DNA from: Symmachiella macrocystis
GTDB lineage: Bacteria; Planctomycetota; Planctomycetia; Planctomycetales; Planctomycetaceae
Direction: 5' to 3'
Length of the DNA: 64,000 bases
Assembly: GCF_007860075.1 (NCBI RefSeq)
Contig: NZ_SJPP01000001.1
Span: 4,251,490 to 4,315,489 of the forward strand
Shown here: positions 17,241 to 26,044 of the stretch, in pieces
Position numbering within the stretch: position 1 is the stretch's first letter
How the letters are laid out: the number at the start of each line of letters is the position of its first letter
Translations under genes and position numbers: made by a program
Notes under the pieces: generated by a model
The model's database searches: none
Seen by the model: the letters and a program-made list of their open reading frames with translations, nothing else
What the model was told of the DNA's origin: nothing

Positions 17241-17936
17241 TTACGACGCGGCCGTTAGTTGCCGGCCGTTGTCTTGGGGGCCGATGCCCAGGATCAATTC
17301 GGCGGCGGCGTGACTCCACTCCTCGGCGGTACCAAAGCGATTCGCCGAGTCTCCAAAACAAATCTGGAGCATATCGGTGTTGATGATTCCCGGGTTGAGC
17401 GGCACGGCTGCCATGCCTTCGGGGAGTTCCTGGGCTAGTGCTTGCGTGAGGCCTTCGATGGCCCATTTCGTCGCGCAATAGGGCGCGACATCCGGTCCGG
17501 TTGCGCGGCCCCAGCCGGAGCTCAAGTTCACGATGACGCCCGCTGTCCGTTCCACCATTGCTGGAACAAACTGGCGGATCACATTGGCGACGCCGTTGAT
17601 ATTGATGGCGGTGAGTCGGTCGAATTCCTCGGCGGACACCTCCCACAACGGAGCGCTTTCGTTCATGATCGCCGCATTGTTGATCAGGATGTCGGGCGGG
17701 CCGTATTTGTCGAGTACAGTTTCTGCCCAGGCACGGACGCTGTCGTCGCGACTGACATCGACGGTGGAGAAATGGTGCGGTGCACCGTAGAGTGATCGCA
17801 ATTCGTTAATAGGACCTTGGGAGCGGCCGCAACCGATGACAGTCTGTCCACTTTCGACAAATCGATCGACCAGCGAACGGCCTAAGCCCTTGGTGACGCC
17901 GGTGAGCACAATGATTTTTCCCGCAGTCGTAGTCAT
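17241..17936 (-). CDS. SDR-family oxidoreductase
   Basis: 231 residues, GGAGAT six bases before ATG 17936. Classical short-chain dehydrogenase signatures: TGxxxGLG nucleotide-binding motif at 12-19, NNA at 86-88, catalytic Ser near 139-140 and YxxxK at Y153/K157, with PGIINTDM after it. NAD(P)-dependent; the substrate is not evident. Length is at the short end for classical SDRs. It is a single gene, convergent with the Nramp-fold transporter 42 bases away. Confidence 0.92.
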   Translation of the reverse strand: MTTTAGKIIVLTGVTKGLGRSLVDRFVESGQTVIGCGRSQGPINELRSLYGAPHHFSTVDVSRDDSVRAWAETVLDKYGPPDILINNAAIMNESAPLWEVSAEEFDRLTAININGVANVIRQFVPAMVERTAGVIVNLSSGWGRATGPDVAPYCATKWAIEGLTQALAQELPEGMAAVPLNPGIINTDMLQICFGDSANRFGTAEEWSHAAAELILGIGPQDNGRQLTAAS

Positions 17937-18076
17937 GCCGTATCTCCAACCAATATCCGTACGAGTGATTTTATGAATCCTCGCCGGAAAGCTTATCGGA
18001 GCACGAAGCGGGGCTCAAGAGCAGCATAAACGATGCGCGTTCGCCGGATGCACGATGACAGTGCAGGACAACGCGC

Positions 18077-19153
18077 TTAGCTGTGGGTTTGCGGATCGAG
18101 ACCGAATTTTGCCAAGCCTTGGCGGATAAAGCTTTTGACGTAGCGAGCAACGGCGGTGGTATTCAGCAAGCGCCGCCATTGTGTCGCCACCGCTTTGCGA
18201 AAATAGCTGCGCGATTCCGCGTAATATCCCGAGCGATAAAATGACCGGGCCATTGAGAGGTATTTTCGCGCGGCGAACAATTTGCGGTACCGCAAAGCCG
18301 GTTGCGGCATGTGCGCCGGATCGAACAATTCGTCGATCACTTGTTCGGCGGTCTCGCGGATGGCTTGGATATTTCGCCGCACACGCCCGTCATGCGCATT
18401 GACTTCCAGCAACGTCTCATTGATCGAGCGGCAGGGGAAATGTAACAACGTCGCAGCAAAGACGGGCAGGTCTTCGCCGTTGCGAATATGTTCGGGAAAA
18501 CGGATGAAGTCAAAGACATCGCGCTTCACAGCAGCGGTGCCATTGCAAATGCCAAATTTGCGGTCCAGGAAGTCACGGAAGTTTTCCATCGGCTCCCCCA
18601 TTTCAGGGTGCAGCTTACCCGAGACGCGTATGCCTTCCTCACAAACGGCAAAATGCTGGCCGAACACCATGCCGACTTCGGGATGCGCTTGTACCTCACG
18701 GCGTAAGTGCGCCAGTGCATGGGGCAACAGTTTATCGTCGGCGTCGAGGAAAATGAGATAGCGGCCGTGGGCTAGATCGATGCCTCGGTTGCGCGTGGCG
18801 GACTGGCCACGGTTCTCGTGGTGGAAATAGCTGACACGATCCTCATACCGGGCAACGACCTCGCGGGTGTTGTCCGTGGAGCCATCGTCCACAACCAGAA
18901 CTTCGAAGTCATCGCCGCTTTGCTGCAGCGCCGATTCGATGGCCCGTCCGACAAAGCGACCGTAGTTGTATGCGGGAATGATCACCGAAAACAAAAACGT
19001 CTTCTGGGCAGCGGACTGTCTTGGAACCGCGCCCCGTTGCCGATTGACCCAAAGTTGACTGGGGCCTTTCAGCGGAGGGTGAACGTTCTTGTCGCCATGT
19101 GGCGCAACGGAAGCGTTGGACCGAACGTCATGTCGTGTGGCCTGTCCTGTCAT
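18077..19153 (-). CDS. Family 2 glycosyltransferase
   Basis: 358 residues when begun at ATG 19153; upstream frames reach 19249 with no better site, so the start is uncertain, and the GT domain begins only near residue 54. The GT-A motifs are clear: FSVIIPAYNYGRFVGRAIES, VVDDGSTDNT (89-92 DDGS), NRGQSATRNRGIDLAHGRYLIFLDADD (DADD 137-140), with a helical C-terminal half. It transfers a sugar from a nucleotide donor, probably for a surface polysaccharide or glycolipid, but acceptor and sugar are unknown. No membrane segments. It precedes the OmpA-like gene on the same strand. Confidence 0.9.
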   Translation of the reverse strand: MTGQATRHDVRSNASVAPHGDKNVHPPLKGPSQLWVNRQRGAVPRQSAAQKTFLFSVIIPAYNYGRFVGRAIESALQQSGDDFEVLVVDDGSTDNTREVVARYEDRVSYFHHENRGQSATRNRGIDLAHGRYLIFLDADDKLLPHALAHLRREVQAHPEVGMVFGQHFAVCEEGIRVSGKLHPEMGEPMENFRDFLDRKFGICNGTAAVKRDVFDFIRFPEHIRNGEDLPVFAATLLHFPCRSINETLLEVNAHDGRVRRNIQAIRETAEQVIDELFDPAHMPQPALRYRKLFAARKYLSMARSFYRSGYYAESRSYFRKAVATQWRRLLNTTAVARYVKSFIRQGLAKFGLDPQTHS

Positions 19154-19279
19154 CAGCGATCCGTAGCTCCGTCCCTGGATTGTGCGGCGGTATATTGAGG
19201 ATATTTCGGAATCCTGGCAAGGCCATCTCCAGGTGGAATACTCTCGCAACTTAACAAATCCGCGGAAAACGGCGGAAAA

Positions 19280-20113
19280 CTACTGAATACTGTTATCCGA
19301 ACTCAGGCTGGCGATCGGTGCATTGGGGGCCAATACGAAGATCTCGACGCGACGATTTTTCTGTCGCGACTCGTTATCTTTATTCGGGGCCAGGGGTTGG
19401 TACGGGCCGTAACCGGCAATCCCCATCCGTTCACGCCGCAACCCGTGGCTTGCCAGAGAGTCGCAGACGTTAATCGCACGGTGGGCGGAAAGGTGCAAGT
19501 TGCTGGGGTGTTTGGATTTCGTGCTCGCTTTCGCAATGCGTCGATCGTCGGTGTGACCCACAACTAAGATATTCAAATCTTGGGCATCCCCTTGATTTAA
19601 GATATTAGAGAATTCTGTCAGCAGTTCTTGCGAATTCTTTTGCACTTGGGCACTACCGGAAGAGAACCAGACATCGGAGTGAAACTTGCTCACGCCGGTT
19701 TGCGGATCAAATTCGAAGTTCGGGTAGCGACGGGCCAAATCTTGAAACTGCCGCGTCGATTCAGCCGAGAGCGGGTTGGCCGCATTGCGAGTGGTGTCTA
19801 ACAGATTCGTGTACCGCGACCGCAATTTGTCCCGTTCACTTTGAGCGCTGACCAACAATTGCTCATCCGTTTGTTTGGCCACGCGTAGCGATTGGAGTTC
19901 TTGCTCCAATTGTTGCTGCTGAGCAGCCAGCGTGGCAGCTTGGTTATGGATTTGTTGGCGGTCGGCGGCCAAGGCTTGGTTTTGTTCGTACAATTGCCGC
20001 GCCCGGTTTTGGCTTTGCGACAACTGATTGCGGGGAACCGCAGTGCAACCCGAATGGCTAAACGCCATCGCGCCTACAGCACAAAACATCATGATTCGCA
20101 GAGGGGAAGACAC
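19280..20113 (-). CDS. OmpA-family lipoprotein with coiled coil
   Basis: 277 residues from GTG 20113 with AGGAG seven bases upstream (ctcct at 20121-20125). The start gives a lipoprotein signal ending at C23 (SHSGC). Residues about 32-110 are a Gln/Leu/Ala-rich coiled coil, and residues 140-265 the OmpA C-terminal peptidoglycan-binding domain (VVGHTDDRRIAK, LSAHRAINVCDSLASHGL, IAGYGPYQPLAPN, QKNRRVEIFV). It anchors the outer membrane or envelope to peptidoglycan. An ATG further upstream (20176) adds charged residues only. Confidence 0.92.
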   Translation of the reverse strand: MSSPLRIMMFCAVGAMAFSHSGCTAVPRNQLSQSQNRARQLYEQNQALAADRQQIHNQAATLAAQQQQLEQELQSLRVAKQTDEQLLVSAQSERDKLRSRYTNLLDTTRNAANPLSAESTRQFQDLARRYPNFEFDPQTGVSKFHSDVWFSSGSAQVQKNSQELLTEFSNILNQGDAQDLNILVVGHTDDRRIAKASTKSKHPSNLHLSAHRAINVCDSLASHGLRRERMGIAGYGPYQPLAPNKDNESRQKNRRVEIFVLAPNAPIASLSSDNSIQ

Positions 20114-20511
20114 GTAAGGACTCCTTTCCCGTTCGATATCGCGGGGAGCAGGTCGGCCCACGATGAATGCGGGCAACCGGCGTGCGAAGACCGGGGAATT
20201 GGCGATACACAGCTTGCTAGCGCATGCTGAGGATCACACAACATTCGATTGAGTTTTGAGTAGTCGGTGTTTTTGAGAGACTGGAAGTGGCTGCCGCAAG
20301 ATGCTTGGAATCGAATTCCAACACAATGCTCGCGGCGAGCAGCGGCGATTTATAACGACAACGCCGCAGACTGCCAAGAGGAACTTGATGAAAACATCGC
20401 GCATTTTGCAGGTTGATTTATCTTGTAATTGCGAGCAACGCATCAACAGCGCATAATGAGTAAAAGACTTTGTGCAGGAACCGGAATTTCCACCCTTGCA
20501 GGACGTGCCCG

Positions 20512-21996
20512 ATGAGCGGATACAACCCACAAGCAGCACAACATCCGGTGTTCGCCAGACGGACTGCATTGCAGGCCGGTGCGGTGGGATTGCTCGGTCT
20601 GGGAATGAATCACCTCGACGCGCTGCATGCAGCGACACGGGTCGAGGGAAAATACGCCGCCGTGGAACCGACCGCTAAGGCGTGCATCTATATCTTTTTA
20701 TCCGGCGGCTTAGCGCAACAAGATAGTTTCGACCTCAAGCCGCAGGCCCCTGCCGAAATTCGCGGCGACTTTCAGCCGATTGCCACGCAGACACCGGGAA
20801 TCGAAATCTGCGAACATCTACCGTTGTTGGCGCAGCGGAGCAACGACTGGTCGGTCGTCCGTTCGTTGACGCATCCCACCAACGGACACACGCTCGGTCA
20901 TTATTATATGCTCACCGGTCGCTCCGTGACCAATCCCGGATTTGTGGGAGACCGCAAACCGCGTCCGGGCGATTGGCCCTCCATTGCTTCCATGGTCGGG
21001 GATGCCTTGCCACCGCGCAACGATAACCTGCCGCCGGCGGTCGTCTTGCCCGAGCGACTCGTGCATTGGTCGGGCGGCGTGATTCCCGGTGCCTATGGCG
21101 GGCAGATGGGCCGTCGCCGTGATCCGTTTTTTATCGAAGCGTCTCCCTATGGCGATCCCATGTGGCGGGGTGCCTATCCGGAATACACCTTTCCCAACCA
21201 GTCCAAAAAACCGCCCGGCAGTCCGGATGCCCGTACCTATCAAGCACCCAACTTAAAACTGCCACAGGGGCTATCGCCCAAACGCATGGATCGCCGATTG
21301 GATTTGCTCGCTTCGATTGATGACCAACGGCGGGCGATGGAGAGATCGGCCGAAGGCCGGTCGTACGATCTGCATCGTCAATCCGCCATCTCGCTGTTGT
21401 CCAATCACAAAGTCCAACAGGCCTTCGATGTGACCCGCGCTGATGACAAAATCCAAGAACGTTACGGCCGCAACAGTTTTGGCTGGTCGTTGTTGATGGC
21501 TTATCGCCTTGTGTCGGCGGGCGTGAATTTGGTGCAGGTCAATCTTGGTAACAACGAAACCTGGGACACGCACGGCGATGCGTTTCCGCGACTGAGGGAC
21601 AAACTCTTCCCGCCCACCGACCGAGCCTTGTGCGCGCTGATGGATGATCTGAAAAACAGCGGTCAATTTGATAGTACGCTGATCGTCATGGGGAGCGAAT
21701 TCGGCCGGACGCCGAAAATTTCACATTTGACCGACAGCTTTTTTGGTCCGGGCCGTGACCACTGGGGAGCGGTACAATCGGTTTTCTTTGCCGGCGGAGG
21801 TGTCCGCGGTGGGACCGTCATCGGCTCGTCGGACAAACAAGCCGGCTATCCCGCAGCCGACCCACAGACACCGGACAACATGGCGGCCACCATCTATCAC
21901 GCACTGGGTATTCCCAAAACAGCGGCGTGGTACGATGACACCGGACGCCCACACCATATCTACACCGGCGTACCGATCGATGGACTGTTGGGTTAG
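20512..21996 (+). CDS. DUF1501 family secreted protein
   Basis: 494 residues from ATG 20512 with AGGA nine bases before. The N-terminus has a twin-arginine-like signal (RR at 16-17, then TALQAGAVGLLGLG). DUF1501 landmarks: SGGLAQQDSFDLKPQ, HTLGHYYMLTGR, LPPAVVLPE, LVQVNLGNNETWDTHGDAFPRL, TLIVMGSEFGRTPK, GRDHWGAVQSVFFAGGGVRGG and DNMAATIYHALGI. The fold is alkaline-phosphatase/sulfatase-like and the His and Asp/Glu residues in the WDTH and GRDHW motifs suggest metal binding. In Planctomycetota, DUF1501 proteins usually sit next to a DUF1549/DUF1553 cytochrome-like partner; none is here. Its stop overlaps the convergent GT4 gene by four bases. Confidence 0.93.
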   Translation: MSGYNPQAAQHPVFARRTALQAGAVGLLGLGMNHLDALHAATRVEGKYAAVEPTAKACIYIFLSGGLAQQDSFDLKPQAPAEIRGDFQPIATQTPGIEICEHLPLLAQRSNDWSVVRSLTHPTNGHTLGHYYMLTGRSVTNPGFVGDRKPRPGDWPSIASMVGDALPPRNDNLPPAVVLPERLVHWSGGVIPGAYGGQMGRRRDPFFIEASPYGDPMWRGAYPEYTFPNQSKKPPGSPDARTYQAPNLKLPQGLSPKRMDRRLDLLASIDDQRRAMERSAEGRSYDLHRQSAISLLSNHKVQQAFDVTRADDKIQERYGRNSFGWSLLMAYRLVSAGVNLVQVNLGNNETWDTHGDAFPRLRDKLFPPTDRALCALMDDLKNSGQFDSTLIVMGSEFGRTPKISHLTDSFFGPGRDHWGAVQSVFFAGGGVRGGTVIGSSDKQAGYPAADPQTPDNMAATIYHALGIPKTAAWYDDTGRPHHIYTGVPIDGLLG

Positions 21997-23330
21997 CGTT
22001 CCTCGGCAATGCCGGGGGCTGTGGAAACACCGCTTGCGCCAGCAGATGCCATATCAGCGGTGGCCGTTTGAAAAATCCGCACGCTGTCGTCGACCAACGC
22101 ATCGGTGCCGTACCGCTCATGCACGTGGGTATGCCCCGCCTGTGCCAACTTCAGTCGATGTGTAGGGTCCAGGATCAACGATTCCCAACCCTGCATCAAG
22201 GCTTGCGGGTCATCGGGATCAACCAATAGGCCGCCGCCTGAAGCATTGATCAATTCCGGAAACGCTCCGTGCCGCGGCTGCACGACGGGGACACCGTTGG
22301 CCAATGCCTCTAACACGTAGATACCCTTCGGCTCGTGATAAGTCGTCGGTACCGACAAAATATCCAACGACTTGAGGAACGCGACTTTTTCCGCATGCGT
22401 TTCCGGACTACCGACAAATTCAAACGCCGGCCCCAAGGCATCGATTGCCGGTTGCAGTTTTTTGAAGAACGCCGCATCCCGTTTGCCCAAGTAGCCCCCC
22501 GCACGAAACCGCACGTGCGGATGCCGTTCTTGCAGCAATCCAAACGCGGTGAGCAGTTGATCAAACCCCTTCTCCGGACAGATGCGCGCGAAGTAACCGA
22601 TTGTTGGCGGTTCATCGCGCTGTAACGGTTGGCCGTCGTGACCCATCAGATCAATGCCCAACGGCAGGTGAATGAACTTCTCCCTGGGCAGCCCTAAAAA
22701 GCCCGACATGAAGTCGCTGTAATAATCGCTGTGCGTCAAAAATCCGTCGAACAATTGCCCGTGACTGTTGATCAATTCCAAGGCACGGCCGGCGAATGGC
22801 TCCGGTAAATCGGCAAGAAAAATATCGTCGCCTTGTAGCAGACAAAACACCGGGCCGGAAAACGATTCGCGTAGCCGGGGCATCGCGCCGGAGAGCAAGA
22901 TGTTACTAAAACAAATCACATCCGGTTGGAGGTCTTGGCCGAGAAAATCGGCCAGTTCGTGTGTTTCGCGAAAATTGGGGCCGTCGCTGCCTTGCAGCAT
23001 GGCGACGGTCAGCGCGCCCAGTTCCTGAGCATCGTTGCTGATCGCGAACCGTGTGACCAGATTCAACAGTCCGGGGGAATCGAGCCAACGCGTCCATCCG
23101 CGGGGGATTTTTTGCCAGATTGGAAAGCGGTAATCCAAATAGACATTCAGCCCGCCGAAGAAAATGCGATCGGTACTGACGTTGGTTTCGTCGACACGAA
23201 TCGGCGTATAGGTCGGGATTAAGCTGACCTCATGCCCGGCATTTTGCAAAGCCCGCGCCCAGGTGTTGTCGTGCATACACGACCCGCAAAACATTCCCGC
23301 GCCGCCGGCAGTGATGATGGCAATGTGCAT
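21993..23330 (-). CDS. GT4-like glycosyltransferase (GT-B fold)
   Basis: 445 residues. The N-terminal Rossmann domain starts IAIITAGGAGMFCGSCMHDNTWARALQNAGHEVSLIPTY, and the C-terminal domain has PTIGYFARICPEKGFDQLLTAFGLL, VPTTYHEPKGIYVLEALANGVPVVQPRHGAFPELI and GGGLLVDPDDP, the E-x7-E type donor-binding loop of the GT4 family. It is soluble. The MFCGSCMHD start is typical of a subgroup seen in Planctomycetota. Donor and acceptor are not defined. The start at ATG 23330 has no strong Shine-Dalgarno sequence. It overlaps the convergent DUF1501 gene by four bases. Confidence 0.9.
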   Translation of the reverse strand: MHIAIITAGGAGMFCGSCMHDNTWARALQNAGHEVSLIPTYTPIRVDETNVSTDRIFFGGLNVYLDYRFPIWQKIPRGWTRWLDSPGLLNLVTRFAISNDAQELGALTVAMLQGSDGPNFRETHELADFLGQDLQPDVICFSNILLSGAMPRLRESFSGPVFCLLQGDDIFLADLPEPFAGRALELINSHGQLFDGFLTHSDYYSDFMSGFLGLPREKFIHLPLGIDLMGHDGQPLQRDEPPTIGYFARICPEKGFDQLLTAFGLLQERHPHVRFRAGGYLGKRDAAFFKKLQPAIDALGPAFEFVGSPETHAEKVAFLKSLDILSVPTTYHEPKGIYVLEALANGVPVVQPRHGAFPELINASGGGLLVDPDDPQALMQGWESLILDPTHRLKLAQAGHTHVHERYGTDALVDDSVRIFQTATADMASAGASGVSTAPGIAEER

Positions 23331-23358
23331 AGGACCAGTTTGAAAACTCGGCTGCCCC

Positions 23359-23490
23359 GGGTGCCACTGCTGGCTTGTCCAGCTGTGCTTGTTCCGGTCT
23401 AGTGTGTGCGTCGGGTGCCACTGGCTCTGCCAGTGCTTTGAAAGGAGTTCCGACTTTTATGGTCTCGCACTGGCAAAGCCAGTGGCACCC
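23359..23490. repeat. GTGCCACTGGC-type palindromic repeat cluster
   Basis: A first diverged unit starts at 23359 (GGGTGCCACTGCTGGC...). A larger palindrome follows, with 24-base arms at 23413-23436 (GGGTGCCACTGGCTCTGCC...) and 23467-23490 that differ at one position, separated by 30 bases. TGGTTTTGAAACGGCTTG lies just after (23501-23517). It sits between two minus-strand genes. Confidence 0.75.
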
Positions 23491-23540
23491 TAATTCCGGT
23501 TGGTTTTGAAACGGCTTGCGTGAATCAGGGTACCATTGCT

Positions 23541-24995
23541 TTAAAACAATTCAGCAATGGGCGAACCTTCATCGACGATGAAGTTCGGGCGACCACGGGG
23601 ATCGAGATAGGTGGCGTCCAGGGGAACGTCCATGTGCTTATAAATCGTCGCCGCCAAATCTCCCGGCGTGACGGGACGTTCTTTGATTTGCCCGCCGTTG
23701 TGATCCGTGGCGCCAATCACCTGTCCGTGCCGCATTCCGCCGCCGGCCAGTGCCATCGACATCACCACCGGCCAGTGATTGCGGCCGTCGGTGCTGCCTT
23801 GTGTTCCCATATTGGGTGTCCGCCCGAATTCCCCCATGCCGATCACCAGCACGTCATCCAGCAGGCCGCGCTCATCCAAATCGCTGACTAATGTTGTGAC
23901 GATGTGATCAAACAGCGGCAGCAGCGGCTTTAAGCCTTTGGAAATTCCCCCGTACACGCCGCCGGGAATTCCATGGTTGTCCCATGTGCCCGAAGCTGTG
24001 TGGTAACTCAAGTCGAGCGTGACAAAACTGACTCCCGCTTCGACGAGTCGCCGTGCTAACAACGCTTGTTGGCTCCACAGATGTTTGCCGTAACGCGCGC
24101 GGACGTCATCCGGTTCTAGTGAAATATCGAATGCCTGTTGCGCGCGGCGTCCGGTGACCATCTCCACCGCTTGTTGGCCGAATGTATCGACCGCACTCAT
24201 CGAGCCGGATTGATCCAGGTCGCTGCGCAAACGGTCAAATTCCCGCATCAGTGCGCTGCGGCTGCCGAGTCGGTCTTGATGCAAACCTAACGGCAAATTG
24301 AACAGGCTCGCGCCGCTCGTCTTGCCTGTATCCTCGCCCAGTAAGGAATAAATCGGCAGGTCCGATGCTTCGTTGCCGATGAAGGGGTCGTATTGTTTGC
24401 CCAAATATCCTGCGTAACCGATGTGCGACTTGGACCGCATGAAGGCGACATAGGGGGGCATGCCGGGCTGATTGGCACCGTGAAATTTCGAGACGACCGA
24501 GGCGATCGCCGGATACTTGTCGCCGAGCGGATTCGTCCGCGGTGCCGCCAAACGGTTGCCGGTTTGAAAAACGCGATTGGGTTCGTGGCTGCTTTTGCGA
24601 GCGTCGACCGAACGGATGATCGTGAACTTGTCCAGCATCGACGCTTGCTTGGGCAAGTGTTCACAAATTTGCACGCCGGGCAGGGCGGTGCTGATGGGTG
24701 AAAACGGACCCCGATTATTGAACGGCCGGTTCGGCTTCATATCCCAGGTATCGATATGACTGGGACCTCCGGTCATCCACAACAGAATCACGCTTTTGCC
24801 ACCCGCCATCGCGCGGCCGGTTTCGGCGGCAGCGGCACGGGTTCGTAATAATTGCGGCAACGACAGGCCGGCCATTCCCGCCAGTCCCGCTTTGAGCATG
24901 TTGCGGCGACTGTGCACCGTTAGCCCTTCGGCACGGTCCGCGTTCATGGCGGTAAAGGCATGGTCGTGATTGTGCTGTGCAGCGGGCCGACGCAT
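23541..24995 (-). CDS. DUF1501 family secreted protein
   Basis: 484 residues from ATG 24995 with AAGGAA upstream; an ATG at 25019 would add eight residues. A twin-arginine signal is present (RR at 30-31, then NMLKAGLAGMAGLSLPQLL). DUF1501 motifs: SVILLWMTGGPSHIDTWDMKPN, FNNRGPFSPISTALPGVQICEHLPKQ, SFVTLDLSYHTASGTWDNHG, LVIGMGEFGRTP, GRNHWPVVMSMALAGGGMRHGQVIG and GDLAATIYKHMDVPLD. It belongs to the subgroup with the full GGPSHIDTWD entry motif, unlike the other DUF1501 protein in this window (SGGLAQQDSFD). No DUF1549/DUF1553 partner is adjacent. Probably exported and membrane-associated; function unproven. Confidence 0.93.
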   Translation of the reverse strand: MRRPAAQHNHDHAFTAMNADRAEGLTVHSRRNMLKAGLAGMAGLSLPQLLRTRAAAAETGRAMAGGKSVILLWMTGGPSHIDTWDMKPNRPFNNRGPFSPISTALPGVQICEHLPKQASMLDKFTIIRSVDARKSSHEPNRVFQTGNRLAAPRTNPLGDKYPAIASVVSKFHGANQPGMPPYVAFMRSKSHIGYAGYLGKQYDPFIGNEASDLPIYSLLGEDTGKTSGASLFNLPLGLHQDRLGSRSALMREFDRLRSDLDQSGSMSAVDTFGQQAVEMVTGRRAQQAFDISLEPDDVRARYGKHLWSQQALLARRLVEAGVSFVTLDLSYHTASGTWDNHGIPGGVYGGISKGLKPLLPLFDHIVTTLVSDLDERGLLDDVLVIGMGEFGRTPNMGTQGSTDGRNHWPVVMSMALAGGGMRHGQVIGATDHNGGQIKERPVTPGDLAATIYKHMDVPLDATYLDPRGRPNFIVDEGSPIAELF

Positions 24996-25092
24996 AGCGA
25001 AATTCCTTACAGGTTCCACAACCCGCCCCGGGTGTTACCAGCGTCTTGTTCGCCAGTGCCGGATGCGTGATTTCAAAACAGATGATTCGACG

Positions 25093-25479
25093 TCAATCAG
25101 CTTTCTTCTTACCCTCTTTCAGGGCCTCTTCGACGGCGTCGAGCATCACATCCATGGCGAATGGCTTGCGCAGGTAATTCGCCACCCCTAACATTTCCGC
25201 ATACGCCTTGTGGCGTCCCCCTTCGTTGGCTGTGATCATGATCACCGGCGGGGGATTGTCTAAGTTTTTGAGGAACTCCAACACGGGGAAGCCACCCAAT
25301 TGCGGCATCATCATGTCGGTGATGATCAAATCGGGGTCAGCGGACTTGATTAGCTTTTGGCCTTCGATTCCGTTTTGCGCAGCCGATATATCATAACCGG
25401 CAGCGGCGAGCACACTGGTGAGTGTCGTCCGAATCTCGCGGTCATCTTCGATCAGTACAATCTTTGCCGCGGAAGCCAT
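25093..25479 (-). CDS. Single-domain response regulator (CheY-like receiver)
   Basis: 128 residues starting at ATG 25479 with GAGGA upstream; longer frames reach 25632 but only add non-domain sequence. The full receiver is present: acidic pair D12-D13, phospho-acceptor D55 (IITDMMMP), T83 and K105 (LRKPF). There is no output domain and no kinase beside it, so it must act through protein contact and be phosphorylated by a distant kinase. The tail is Lys-rich (EGKKKAD). Confidence 0.93.
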   Translation of the reverse strand: MASAAKIVLIEDDREIRTTLTSVLAAAGYDISAAQNGIEGQKLIKSADPDLIITDMMMPQLGGFPVLEFLKNLDNPPPVIMITANEGGRHKAYAEMLGVANYLRKPFAMDVMLDAVEEALKEGKKKAD

Positions 25480-26044
25480 GGGAGTGAATCCTCGCGTCGT
25501 ATATCTTTTCAGAATGGGGAATTCGGTCGAAATTTCATAATCCGAAGCAGCGTACTGTTGGCGTCGTCCGTAAATCAGAACTGTCGTCATTGTTTTTCGA
25601 GCAGTGCCGACGGAATTTGCGGATTGAACCACCTAAATGGTAGCATAACGCCGGTCGAGTTGTCTCGGTGGGACGTGCCGCAGAGGGACGATTCTAAGGA
25701 GGGAAACTGTCGTGGCATGGTTTTGTCCCATCCTATGGGACACCGGAGCGTTTCTCAAGTCCGACTTTTTCTGGTTGGTCAGAATGCTGTGTTTGCCTAC
25801 AAAACACTAGACATACAAGCAAAAACCGAGTGATCTGCAACCAATTTTGCTGGAAATCCGCTTAACATTTGCTCAAACTTGGATATGATAGTCATTACGA
25901 CTGAAGCGACTCGCGCCTGCAGGATCGATAACTAATGTTGCGATTCGTGCCGGGTGACCGAAACGTTTCACACTCACCGGGGTTTATTCTACTAGCCCTG
26001 GAAATTCCCCGCCTCAATCTGTCCGTCCTGCTGAAAGTGAGCAG
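25480..26044. other. Divergent intergenic region, 565 bases
   Basis: Between the response regulator (minus) and the export operon (plus). No credible gene was found. It contains one clean short palindrome (25724-25742, reported separately). Otherwise I see nothing beyond AT-rich stretches near 25800-25900 that could hold the operon promoter. Confidence 0.5.
25724..25742. promoter_or_regulatory. Short perfect palindrome, possible operator
   Basis: TGTCCCAT-CCT-ATGGGACA: 8-base perfect arms around three bases, 303 bases ahead of the export operon start and 245 ahead of the response regulator start. No T-run follows, so it is not a terminator for either gene. An operator is only one possible reading. 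Confidence 0.3.
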
